Below, one piece after another: positions 1 to 8,057 of a DNA stretch of 64,000 nt (positions are counted from its first letter, which is position 1; each line of letters starts with the position of its first letter). Below the pieces are notes generated by a model, which was given only the letters and a program-made list of their open reading frames with translations, ran no database searches and had not been told where the DNA came from. Origin of the DNA: Mucilaginibacter endophyticus (GTDB lineage: Bacteria; Bacteroidota; Bacteroidia; Sphingobacteriales; Sphingobacteriaceae); contig NZ_QPCG01000008.1 of assembly GCF_003351025.1 (NCBI RefSeq), positions 124,001 to 188,000 on the forward strand, given 5' to 3'. The position numbers and the translations under genes were made by a program.

Positions 1-489
1 TCGCTTAATGAGCAACTCCGTCAAAAATTGGAGCCACGTACAGTTACCGCGACGGGGCGTTTGGCTGTTGTGCAAAAACTATCGGAAAGAGGTATTCCGG
101 TGAGGGTAATGGCGGCGCCTATCATTCCGGGGTTAAACAGTAACGAAGTGCCCAATATAATCAAAGCGGCAGCTGATAGGGGGGCTTTAGCCGCTGGTTT
201 TACGATGGTGCGCCTCAACGGTAGCATAGCCGAAATTTTTAGCGACTGGATCTATAAAGCCTTTCCGGACAGGGCCGAAAAGGTATTGAACATGATCCGC
301 TCGACGCACGATGGTAACCTGAATGACAGCGATTACGGCCGCCGGATGAGTGGCGAGGGTAAAGTAGCCGAATCTATCCATCAAATGTTTAAAATGGCCT
401 GTAAGCGCTTTATGGGCGATAGGCAGATGCCTGAGTACGACTATAGTTTATTTGTACCGAGGAAAGGAAAACAGACGAGTATGTTTTGA
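1..489 (+). CDS. Radical SAM protein, PA0069-like (3' part)
   Basis: This is the C-terminal 162 residues of a protein that begins before the window; the frame is open from base 1. The segment LEPRT, followed by a stretch rich in IPGLN and by GRRMSGEG near the end, matches the end of PA0069-type radical SAM proteins, which are related to spore photoproduct lyase. The CxxxCxxC cluster that would bind the iron-sulfur centre lies upstream and is not visible. Family members cleave S-adenosylmethionine to make a radical, but the substrate of this group is not known to me. Stop is TGA. No operon partner follows on this strand. Confidence 0.75.
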   Translation, partial: SLNEQLRQKLEPRTVTATGRLAVVQKLSERGIPVRVMAAPIIPGLNSNEVPNIIKAAADRGALAAGFTMVRLNGSIAEIFSDWIYKAFPDRAEKVLNMIRSTHDGNLNDSDYGRRMSGEGKVAESIHQMFKMACKRFMGDRQMPEYDYSLFVPRKGKQTSMF

Positions 490-523
490 GTGGACGATTG
501 GGACTTTATGGGAAAATAGTTAT

Positions 524-901
524 TTACAGGGATCTTGAATTCTTTTTTAAATTAAGATCTATGACAACACCCATCCCTATCCCAATCACATAACACAACA
601 AATCACTCCACAAAAAACCTTCACCCAACACCAACCTGCCAAACAAGGTGCGTCGCAGGTCATTTATCCATGGCGCTTTATAAAGCTGGCTAAACTCTAT
701 CGCGAAGCAAAAGATTAAGGAGGCAATTACATTGAATCTAACTGGCTTGTTGATAAAAAGAAACCGCATGATAAAATAAATCATAGAGGCCCATAAAATA
801 TCGCCAATAAATAATGGGATGAATTTAAAGTGCCTGGATAACAGGCCCAGTATAATAGTTAGTATTGTTAATATGAAATAGGTTATACGGTTTTTAGGCA
901 T
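524..901 (-). CDS. DUF2809 integral membrane protein
   Basis: A 125-residue, very hydrophobic protein with about four predicted membrane helices. The motifs EFSQLYKAPWINDLR and LGEGFLWSDLLCYVIG are typical of the DUF2809 family of small inner-membrane proteins. The family has no assigned reaction. It stands alone, tail to tail with the radical SAM gene and downstream of the zinc-ribbon gene, from which it is separated by a terminator hairpin at 931-957, so it is probably transcribed from its own promoter in 902-930 or by read-through. Confidence 0.7.
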   Translation of the reverse strand: MPKNRITYFILTILTIILGLLSRHFKFIPLFIGDILWASMIYFIMRFLFINKPVRFNVIASLIFCFAIEFSQLYKAPWINDLRRTLFGRLVLGEGFLWSDLLCYVIGIGMGVVIDLNLKKNSRSL

Positions 902-930
902 GAAATAAATATCGGCTAAATAAGCACAAC

Positions 931-957
931 AAAAAAGGCACCCACCGGGTGCCTTTG
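931..957 (-). terminator. Rho-independent terminator of the Nif3/zinc-ribbon operon
   Basis: A 7-bp perfect stem GGCACCC/GGGTGCC with a 3-nt loop. On the minus strand it is followed by six T. It lies 27 bp after the zinc-ribbon stop codon, the expected place for the operon end. Confidence 0.8.
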
Positions 958-983
958 ATATATTTAACTTTATAAGTGGTTGC

Positions 984-1727
984 TTATGCTTCTTCTACCT
1001 CTAAAGCCATTTGCTCGTCAACAAGGATACGTCCGCAATGCTCGCAAACGATGATCTTTTTACGCTGACGGATATCTGACTGGCGCTGAGGCGGGATCTG
1101 GTTAAAGCAACCAGAGCATGAATCACGCTGAATAGTTACAACTGCAAGGCCGTTTTTAGCGTTTTGACGTAAACGGGTGTAAGCAGTTAACAAGCGCTCT
1201 TCAATGTTATCCATTGCTTTTGCAGCTTGTGAGTTCAATTCGGTTTCTTCTTTTTCAGTTTCGGCGGTAATGGTGCCTAATTCTTCTTTCTTTGCGTCAA
1301 GGTCGCTCTGACGAGCTTCTAAGTCAGCAAGTGCTTTTTCGTAAACCTGGGTTTTGTTGGTGATTTCGAAGCCGTATTCACGGATCTTTTTCTCACTAAC
1401 TTGTATATCTAAGCCCTGGATCTCAATCTCTTTTGAGATAGCATCATATTCGCGGTTGTTTTTAACCTCGTTAAGCTGGCCTTCGTATTTTTTGATGTTT
1501 GCCTGAGCTTCTTTGATCAGGTTTTTACGGGTAACTATGTCATCTTCCACATCGTCAAGTTCACCTTTGATTTTTTGGATGCGGGTTTCAAGGCCAGCAA
1601 CGTCGTCCTCAAGGTCTGCAACTTCCATTGGCAATTCGCCTCTTACCTGGCGGATCCTGTCAATCTTGGTGTGGATAGTTTGTAGTTCGTATAAAGCTTT
1701 AAGCTTTTGTTCTACGGTTTGTTCCAT
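984..1727 (-). CDS. Coiled-coil protein with C4 zinc ribbon (COG1579 type)
   Basis: A 247-residue soluble protein. Residues 5-185 are strongly charged with heptad spacing and should form a long antiparallel coiled coil. The last 50 residues hold two CxxC pairs (CSGC and CEHC) that form a zinc ribbon. This architecture is that of COG1579/YbgI-neighbour proteins, thought to bind nucleic acid, although the role is not settled. Its ATG overlaps the TAA of the Nif3 gene by one base (TAATG), so the two are translationally coupled. The Nif3-zinc ribbon pair is a conserved gene neighbourhood in Bacteroidota. Confidence 0.85.
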   Translation of the reverse strand: MEQTVEQKLKALYELQTIHTKIDRIRQVRGELPMEVADLEDDVAGLETRIQKIKGELDDVEDDIVTRKNLIKEAQANIKKYEGQLNEVKNNREYDAISKEIEIQGLDIQVSEKKIREYGFEITNKTQVYEKALADLEARQSDLDAKKEELGTITAETEKEETELNSQAAKAMDNIEERLLTAYTRLRQNAKNGLAVVTIQRDSCSGCFNQIPPQRQSDIRQRKKIIVCEHCGRILVDEQMALEVEEA

Positions 1728-2824
1728 TAAATAAAATATTTGACGGGGTTTGTATTTACTTCTGTTAAACGGACGGCAAAGATAGGGAATTTTTTCCTAA
1801 TTATTTCATACAATAATTGCTGCGTAAATTGTTCACTCTCAAAGTGTCCGATATCCGCGATAACTATCTTTCCTTCGGCATCAAAAAACTCATGATACTT
1901 GTAATCGGCTGTGATAAAAATATCGGCTCCGGCAGCTATGGCATGCTTCAGCAAAAAGCCTCCCGAGCCACCGCAAACAGCTACTTTTTTAACGTGTTTG
2001 CCCAATAATTTAGTATGCCGTATCACATGGGTACGCATCTTATCCTTTACATGAAACAGGAAGCTTTCCTCGTTGATTGGTATTTCGAGTTCGCCAATCA
2101 TTCCGGAGCCAACCTGCTGATGCTGATTGGTTAAATTGTAAAGATCATAAGCCACCTCCTCATAAGGATGGGCCAGGATCAGCGCCATCAGGATCTTACT
2201 TTCCAAATTGGCCGGATAAACAGTTTCTATCCTAACCTCATTTTCATTATGACGTTTACCAACTTCGCCAACGTAAGGATTAGCGGTATCATTGCCCTTA
2301 AATGTTCCGGTACCCTCGGCATTAAAGCTGGTTTCGCTGTAATTGCCGATGTTACCTGCTCCTGCACTAAACAAGGCGTCGCGTACGGCATCAGCATGGC
2401 TTAGGGGTACATAGGTAACAAGCTTTTTGATCAGGTTGTGTTTAGGAAGCAGGATCCGGGTGTTTTTTAATCCCAAAGTTTCGCAAATGCGGGCGTTAAC
2501 CCCGGTCATAATGCTATCCAAATTGGTATGAATGGCATATATGGCAATGCCTTTACGAATGGCTTTTTCAACCACCCGCTCTACATACGTTTTACCGTTA
2601 AATTTTTTAAGCCCTTTAAAAACTATAGGATGGTGCGATATGATCACCTGGCAACCTGTGGCAATAGCTTCGTCAACCACGGCTTCGGTACAGTCAAGCG
2701 AAACCAGGGCCTGGCTCACTTCCTGATCCGGATTACCAACTATCAGGCCGGAATTATCATAATCTTCCTGGTAGTTAAGCGGGGCTAAGCTTTCAAGGTA
2801 AGCGGTTAAGGCGGATAATTTCAT
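1727..2824 (-). CDS. Nif3-like dinuclear metal-centre protein
   Basis: 365 residues, the usual length of the long YqfO/Nif3 form. Metal ligands are visible at SHHP (residues 63-66), HTNLD (residues 99-103) and, near the C-terminus, GHFESE. Between the two halves of the Nif3 domain (about residues 125-240) is the extra PII/CutA-like insert seen in the 370-residue members; it includes AHPYEE. The family forms hexameric toroids with two metals per subunit. It has been annotated as GTP cyclohydrolase 1 type 2 homologue, but the physiological substrate is uncertain. First gene of a two-gene operon with the zinc-ribbon protein. Confidence 0.9.
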   Translation of the reverse strand: MKLSALTAYLESLAPLNYQEDYDNSGLIVGNPDQEVSQALVSLDCTEAVVDEAIATGCQVIISHHPIVFKGLKKFNGKTYVERVVEKAIRKGIAIYAIHTNLDSIMTGVNARICETLGLKNTRILLPKHNLIKKLVTYVPLSHADAVRDALFSAGAGNIGNYSETSFNAEGTGTFKGNDTANPYVGEVGKRHNENEVRIETVYPANLESKILMALILAHPYEEVAYDLYNLTNQHQQVGSGMIGELEIPINEESFLFHVKDKMRTHVIRHTKLLGKHVKKVAVCGGSGGFLLKHAIAAGADIFITADYKYHEFFDAEGKIVIADIGHFESEQFTQQLLYEIIRKKFPIFAVRLTEVNTNPVKYFI

Positions 2825-2855
2825 TAAGCAAGTTTAGAGATAAGTAATGGCTTGT

Positions 2856-3269
2856 TTAACTACTCATTTTAGCCATCTGATAGCTTTCGTAAGCCATATT
2901 TTTATTATACTCCAAAGTTATCGACTTATTGTTGATCAAATCGACAATAGTACCTATGACGCAAAGACCTCCTGTTAAAAAGTAAAGGATACCCATACCA
3001 ATTTGCCCCAATACAAAGCGTTGTATACCTGCAAAGCCAACAAAACCCAACAAGGTAAATAACAATATATCCTGCGAGTTTTTACGCTTGTTGCTGTACA
3101 CCATGTAAAAGTATTTTTTCTGGCTTTCGGTTAAGTCAGGAGTGGCATGTTGTAAGAAGCCCATTTCTTCGGGTGAAAAGCCGGCGAAAGTGCTGTGTGG
3201 ATCCTGGTACATGTTCATTTTAGGTAAGGCTTGTTTGATAGTTATTTCAAATTTAAATAATTCTGCCAT
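2856..3269 (-). CDS. TM2 domain membrane protein
   Basis: 137 residues. The C-terminal half contains two membrane helices joined by a short turn (LGFVGFAGIQRF, then LYFLTGGLCVIGTIVDL), the signature of the TM2 domain. The N-terminal 60 residues are polar. Alternative in-frame ATG codons lie at 3218 and 3212; the region upstream of all three lacks a purine-rich site, so the start is unsettled. The role of bacterial TM2 proteins is unknown. It lies 31 bp upstream of the Nif3 gene on the same strand and may share its transcript. Confidence 0.75.
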   Translation of the reverse strand: MAELFKFEITIKQALPKMNMYQDPHSTFAGFSPEEMGFLQHATPDLTESQKKYFYMVYSNKRKNSQDILLFTLLGFVGFAGIQRFVLGQIGMGILYFLTGGLCVIGTIVDLINNKSITLEYNKNMAYESYQMAKMSS

Positions 3270-3347
3270 TAAACCTAATAGTTAATCATCCCGAAAAATT
3301 TAACTATAACGGATAGGGGTAAACCTATATCCGGTTGTAATACCTGT

Positions 3348-4328
3348 ATGAAAGTTTTAGTAACCGGGGCAACAGGTTTTATTGGCAGGCAGCTTAGCCT
3401 GGATTTGGCTATGCAGGGCTACGATGTTAAGGCCTTATGCCGCAATACCGATCATCCGTATTTGATAAAGCATAAAAACATTGAGCCGGTTACGGGCAAT
3501 ATCCTATACCGGCAAAGTTTGGGCAGGGCCATGCAGGGCTGCCAGCAGGTGTACCATACCGCGGCTATGGCCAAAATGTGGTGCCGCAACCCCGATGACT
3601 ATCATGAAACCAATGTTGTAGGCACCCGTAATGTGCTTGAAGTTGCTGCCAATGCAGGTGTGCAAAAAATGGTTTATACATCTACCTGTGGTGTATGGGG
3701 CCCAACGGTTAAGCATCCCATGAGCGAAAATGATCCGCGGATTGCGGGTTTTCCTATTGCTTACGAGCGTACCAAATACCTGGCCGAGCTTGAGGTGCAG
3801 AATTTTATAAAACAAGGGATGCAAGTAGTTACGGTAAATCCTTCACGGGTTTATGGCGAGGGGCCGGTTACCGAAAGCAATACAGTTGGCAAAATGGTTT
3901 CGGCCTATATGCGCGGCAAATGGCGCTTTATTCCCGGCAGTGGTGAGCAGGTAGCTAACTATGCTTTTTTAAGTGATGTTGTTGATGGCCATATTGCAGC
4001 TATGGCTAAAGGCCAAAGCGGCGAACGCTACATTTTGGGCGGGGAGGATATCAGTTTTAACGATTTTTTCAATACGGTTTGCGAGGTATCCGGCAAGAAA
4101 CACCGGCTGATCCACCTGCCGCTAAAGGCGATTGAATGTTATAGTTATGTCGAAAAACTTAAAACACAGCTTACTGGTTTACGCCCCTTCTTTTTGCCCG
4201 AATTTGCCGAGCGTTTAAAGTACGATCAGAAATATAGCAGTAACAAGGCCATAGTGCAACTTGGATACCGCATAACTCCTTTTGCCGAGGGGATGCATAA
4301 AACAATTAATTATCTTAAACAAGCCTGA
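3348..4328 (+). CDS. NAD-dependent epimerase/dehydratase (extended SDR)
   Basis: 326 residues. The Rossmann motif GATGFIG lies at residues 7-13 and the catalytic YxxxK is Tyr139/Lys143 (YERTK). STCGVWG supplies the catalytic Ser/Thr. The best family match is the dihydroflavonol-reductase/HpnA-like group that acts on lipid-linked or sugar substrates; the substrate cannot be read from sequence. Three bases after its stop starts a classical short-chain reductase, so both are likely co-transcribed and may act on the same lipid or polyketide-like substrate. Confidence 0.85.
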   Translation: MKVLVTGATGFIGRQLSLDLAMQGYDVKALCRNTDHPYLIKHKNIEPVTGNILYRQSLGRAMQGCQQVYHTAAMAKMWCRNPDDYHETNVVGTRNVLEVAANAGVQKMVYTSTCGVWGPTVKHPMSENDPRIAGFPIAYERTKYLAELEVQNFIKQGMQVVTVNPSRVYGEGPVTESNTVGKMVSAYMRGKWRFIPGSGEQVANYAFLSDVVDGHIAAMAKGQSGERYILGGEDISFNDFFNTVCEVSGKKHRLIHLPLKAIECYSYVEKLKTQLTGLRPFFLPEFAERLKYDQKYSSNKAIVQLGYRITPFAEGMHKTINYLKQA

Positions 4329-4331
4329 ACC

Positions 4332-5123
4332 ATGATCACTCAAACTGCCATCATAACCGGCGCCAGCGAAGGCCTGGGCAAGTCATTTGCCATTGAACTG
4401 GCATCGCGTCATATAAATCTGGTATTGGTTTCATTGCCTGCATCCGGCTTGCCTGAATTGGCTTCCTTTATCCGCAAAAACTTTGAGGTTAAGGTGAATT
4501 ATCTTGAAATTGATTTAACACTTGCAGAAAGTTACCCGGCAATTTTTAATTACCTTAGTGCTGAGCAAATTACAGCCCACCTGCTTATTAACAATGCCGG
4601 TTTGGGCAACTGGTCGTGGTTTGAGGATCTGAACATTGGTTTCTACAAAAAACAAATTGAACTGAACGTGATTACTCCTGTACTGCTTACACGCTTATTT
4701 CTGGCCCAGGCCGATACTGCTTGTACTTCATACATATTAAATGTGGGCAGTTTGGGCGGTTTGTTTGTGGTACCTAAAAAGCAGGTGTATGGCGCTACCA
4801 AATCATTTATCAGGTATTTTACCAAATGTTTACAGCTGGAGCTGCATGGCTCAAATGTTAAGATCAGCTTGCTTAGCCCTGGAGGTATTAATACCAAGCC
4901 CGAATTGCTGGTGATGAATAATAAGCTTAAAGGCATATCAAAGGCAACCATTATGGAGCCGGGACACGTAGCACGTATAGCGATAGATGGCCTGTTGAAA
5001 GGGAAAAAAGAAATTATCCCGGGTATGATAAACCGGGTACTTGTTTTATTAAACAGTTTGCTGCCCGCTGCTGTTAAGGAAATCATTATAAGGCAGCGGC
5101 TGGCCACCATTATTAAAAGCTGA
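4332..5123 (+). CDS. Classical short-chain dehydrogenase/reductase
   Basis: 263 residues. TGASEGLG near the N-terminus is the dinucleotide-binding TGxxxGxG motif, NNAG follows at about residue 85, and the catalytic triad is Ser in NVGSLGG with YGATK. The combination and the long hydrophobic C-terminus (about residues 225-250) resemble the DltE/YqjQ group. It starts 3 bp after the epimerase stop, and a small gene follows 4 bp downstream, giving a three-gene operon. Confidence 0.85.
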   Translation: MITQTAIITGASEGLGKSFAIELASRHINLVLVSLPASGLPELASFIRKNFEVKVNYLEIDLTLAESYPAIFNYLSAEQITAHLLINNAGLGNWSWFEDLNIGFYKKQIELNVITPVLLTRLFLAQADTACTSYILNVGSLGGLFVVPKKQVYGATKSFIRYFTKCLQLELHGSNVKISLLSPGGINTKPELLVMNNKLKGISKATIMEPGHVARIAIDGLLKGKKEIIPGMINRVLVLLNSLLPAAVKEIIIRQRLATIIKS

Positions 5124-5127
5124 CGGC

Positions 5128-5403
5128 ATGATCATTTCATTACTTACGTATAGGCATATTAAAAACCTCTGCAGCTTTTTTAAGCGTACGCGCAATAGCT
5201 TTAAGCTTATTAATAACGAGCGTATTGTTATTATCTCGGGCAGCATGCGCGGGTTGGTATTGTATTTTGACCGCGATGCCTGCGAGGTGAAAAATGGCGA
5301 AACCGATTTTATCAGTATCGACATTACCCGCGATTTTTCGGTTGATATGCTGATGCGGATCCTGGTTAATCATAATATCATAACTCCCGCCTTTGAGGGT
5401 TGA
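5128..5403 (+). CDS. Small hypothetical protein, third gene of SDR operon
   Basis: 91 residues, no family recognised. It begins 4 bp after the SDR stop codon on the same strand, which is the main reason to accept it. The sequence is basic at the N-terminus (residues 8-28, Lys/Arg-rich) and acidic in the middle, with a possible beta-rich core (IVIISGSMRGLVLYFD). A longer open frame on the opposite strand (5140-5547) covers the same bases and cannot be fully excluded, but it has no supporting context. Confidence 0.5.
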   Translation: MIISLLTYRHIKNLCSFFKRTRNSFKLINNERIVIISGSMRGLVLYFDRDACEVKNGETDFISIDITRDFSVDMLMRILVNHNIITPAFEG

Positions 5404-5575
5404 TGCCCTTGCCGTTCCCGGACTAATCCATACATAAGCCGTAACATAAATGAACACCCAATTGTCCGTATCCGAACGATAGTGTTTTCTGATTGTGGTG
5501 TAAGTTGTTGACATATAGTTATTTGTGATATTGGCATTGTTTTGCATGCCACATAATAAGATAAAATGGATTTTT

Positions 5576-7936
5576 ATGCTGAAGAACTATATCAAAACCG
5601 CCTGGCGTAACCTTGTTCGCAATAAATTTTATTCGGTGATCAATATTGCAGGTTTAACTGTGGGGCTTGCCATTGGCATCCTCATCCTGCTTTGGGTGCA
5701 GGACGAATTTAGTTTTGACAGCTTTCACAAAAATGCATCAAACATTTACCGGGTTGAACTTTTTGGCGGTACCGGTGCATCAAAGCAGATTTGGCAGGTT
5801 ACGGTTGCCCCTATGGGGCCGCTGGCCAAACAGGAGCTGCCCGCTGTGCAAAATCAGGTTCGCTTAACCAATAACTGGTTTTTCTCGCTGTTTAAGTACC
5901 AGGATAAGGTTTTTAATGAGCAGGCTGTTGGCTTTGCAGATCCATCGTTGTTTACCGTTTTCGATTTCCCGCTAATTGAAGGAAGCAACCTAAAGCCTTT
6001 CACAAATGATAATTCGGTAGTGATCACCAGGAGTACAGCAAAAAGATATTTTGGAAATGAAGATGCTTTGGGAAAAGTTATTGTGGCGGATAACAAAGAG
6101 AATTTCACGGTATCGGGTGTGATTAATGATTTTCCGCTTAACTCAAGCATTAATTATGATATGATCATGCCTATGAGCTATCATGTCAAATACATGTTCA
6201 CCAACTATAAAGATGACCTGAACCATGATTTTGGCAATTACTCATACGAAACCTATTTACAGTTAAAACCCGGTACCTCGTTAAAACAACTATCTGCAGA
6301 TTTGAATAAGGTTCACTTAAAACGGAAGCCTGAAGATACGGATGCCGATTACCTCCTGCTGCCTGCCACCAAAATGCATCTATACAATGCCGATGGTACC
6401 GACAGGGGCATCAGCACAGTACGGATTTTTATCGTTATAGCTTTGGTAATACTGGTTATAGCCTGTATCAACTACGTTAACCTTTCAACTGCACGGGCTA
6501 TGCTGAGAGCAAAGGAAATCAGCATGCGTAAAATCATCGGCGCAGCCAAAACACAATTGTTTATGCAGTTTGTGGTTGAAACCGCCTTGTTGTTCATGGT
6601 TTCGGCGGTTTTAGCAGTGCTGGTAATTTATAATGTAATGCCGGTTTTTAACGCAATTGCAGGTAAGCAATTGGTGTTTAATCTTTCCGATTATCATATT
6701 TGGTTTGTTATCGCCGGAACCATAGCCGCTACACTTGTGCTTTCCAGTATTTATCCGGCCTTGCTGCTATCGTCTTTTGAGCCATTAAAGGCGCTTAAGG
6801 GCAAAATATCAAACAGCATTGGTGATGTCCTTTTCCGCAAGATATTAGTTGTGGTACAATTCACCTTCTCGGTAGTGTTGATTATCGGTACCATTGTTAT
6901 CACCGGTCAGCTCAATTATATCCGGTCGAAAAATTTGGGATATGATAAAAGCCATGTGTTTGGTCTTTGGATGCGGGATATGAAAGGCCATTATGATGCC
7001 GTAAAAGCGGAGCTGTTGAAACAACCAGGCGTTGAAGCTGTAACCCGGTCTACGGGTAATATTGTCAACAATGGAGGTATTTCTGGCGATACCGATTGGG
7101 ATGGAAAGGCTACCGGACAAACATTTATTGTACATCCACAGGGTATCGATAAAGATTTTATCTCCTTCTTTAAAATAAAAATGGCGGCAGGGCGTGGCTT
7201 TGAAGGTTCGGTGAGTGATTCGGCTCATTATATCCTGAACGAGGCTGCAATCAAGGAATTAGGAATGAAAGACCCGATAGGCAAACGTTTCAGGCTTCGT
7301 AAAACTGAAGGGATTATCATCGGTGTTGTAAAAGATTTCCACTTTGCCAGTATGCGCGAAAAAATTGGCCCGATGGTGTTTTTTTATGCACCGGATACAT
7401 ATGCTTCCTTATATGTAAAAACAACCGGCGAGGGTGCTCCCAAAGCTATAGCAGCTGTCGAAAAGCAATTTAAGCAATACAATGGTCAGTTTCCGTTCAG
7501 CTATACTTTTTTGGATGAGATTTTTAACAAACTTTACCAGGGCGAACAGCGTGAAGGAACTTTATTTAACTATTTTGCCGGGATAGCGATTTTTATCTCT
7601 TGCCTTGGCCTGCTTGGCTTGGCGGCCTTTACCGCCCAGGTGCGCACCCGCGAAATAGGTGTGCGCAAAGTTTTAGGCGCAACGGTAGGCAGCGTGGTTA
7701 CCCTGTTGGCTAAAGATTTTATTAAGCTTGTGCTGATAGCCATTGTTATTGCCTTCCCGATAGCATGGCTGGCCATGAATCACTGGCTTGACGCTTTCGC
7801 GTATCGCATAGGTATAAATTGGACAACCTTTGCATTAGCAGCCGTGATAGCCATTTTAATAGCCTTTATTACTATCAGCGTCCAATCCATTAAAGCTGCG
7901 CTTGCTAACCCGGTTGATAGTTTAAGGCGGGAATAG
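5576..7936 (+). CDS. FtsX/MacB-type ABC transporter permease
   Basis: 786 residues from the ATG at 5576. The open frame reaches upstream to 5525, but the family starts with MLKNYIKTAWRN, which fits 5576. There is a first membrane helix at residues 20-42, a periplasmic MacB-like domain (about 45-265), three helices around 285-430, a second periplasmic domain (450-650) and three final helices, so FtsX cores appear twice. The motif TREIGVRKVLGA before the last core is typical. Bacteroidota carry many such orphan permeases, which work with an ATPase encoded elsewhere in exporting peptides or lipoproteins. No ATPase gene is adjacent here. Confidence 0.9.
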   Translation: MLKNYIKTAWRNLVRNKFYSVINIAGLTVGLAIGILILLWVQDEFSFDSFHKNASNIYRVELFGGTGASKQIWQVTVAPMGPLAKQELPAVQNQVRLTNNWFFSLFKYQDKVFNEQAVGFADPSLFTVFDFPLIEGSNLKPFTNDNSVVITRSTAKRYFGNEDALGKVIVADNKENFTVSGVINDFPLNSSINYDMIMPMSYHVKYMFTNYKDDLNHDFGNYSYETYLQLKPGTSLKQLSADLNKVHLKRKPEDTDADYLLLPATKMHLYNADGTDRGISTVRIFIVIALVILVIACINYVNLSTARAMLRAKEISMRKIIGAAKTQLFMQFVVETALLFMVSAVLAVLVIYNVMPVFNAIAGKQLVFNLSDYHIWFVIAGTIAATLVLSSIYPALLLSSFEPLKALKGKISNSIGDVLFRKILVVVQFTFSVVLIIGTIVITGQLNYIRSKNLGYDKSHVFGLWMRDMKGHYDAVKAELLKQPGVEAVTRSTGNIVNNGGISGDTDWDGKATGQTFIVHPQGIDKDFISFFKIKMAAGRGFEGSVSDSAHYILNEAAIKELGMKDPIGKRFRLRKTEGIIIGVVKDFHFASMREKIGPMVFFYAPDTYASLYVKTTGEGAPKAIAAVEKQFKQYNGQFPFSYTFLDEIFNKLYQGEQREGTLFNYFAGIAIFISCLGLLGLAAFTAQVRTREIGVRKVLGATVGSVVTLLAKDFIKLVLIAIVIAFPIAWLAMNHWLDAFAYRIGINWTTFALAAVIAILIAFITISVQSIKAALANPVDSLRRE

Positions 7937-7952
7937 TTTTTAGGTATAAACA

Positions 7953-8044
7953 GTAGAGACGCATCACATGCGTCTCCCGCATGCAGGTTTTGCATTTTGA
8001 TTGCTGGCCTGTCCTATGTAGAGACGCATGTGATGCGTCTCTAC
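7953..8044. repeat. Nested palindromic repeat (GAGACGCAT family)
   Basis: Two 21-bp units, GAGACGCAT-CAC-ATGCGTCTC and its reverse complement GAGACGCAT-GTG-ATGCGTCTC, lie at about 7956-7976 and 8021-8041. Each unit is itself a hairpin, and the two together form a larger inverted repeat around a 44-bp centre. It sits in the 121-bp gap between the permease and murF, where both genes end, so it may also act as a transcription end signal. Repeats of this type are scattered in many Bacteroidota genomes. Confidence 0.85.
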
Positions 8045-8057
8045 ATTTAATAAAAAC

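Noticed and set aside
5140..5547. 135-codon open frame on the minus strand opposite the SDR operon end
   Set aside because: It overlaps the small plus-strand gene, which has an operon position 4 bp after the SDR stop; no start signal or family supports the minus frame.
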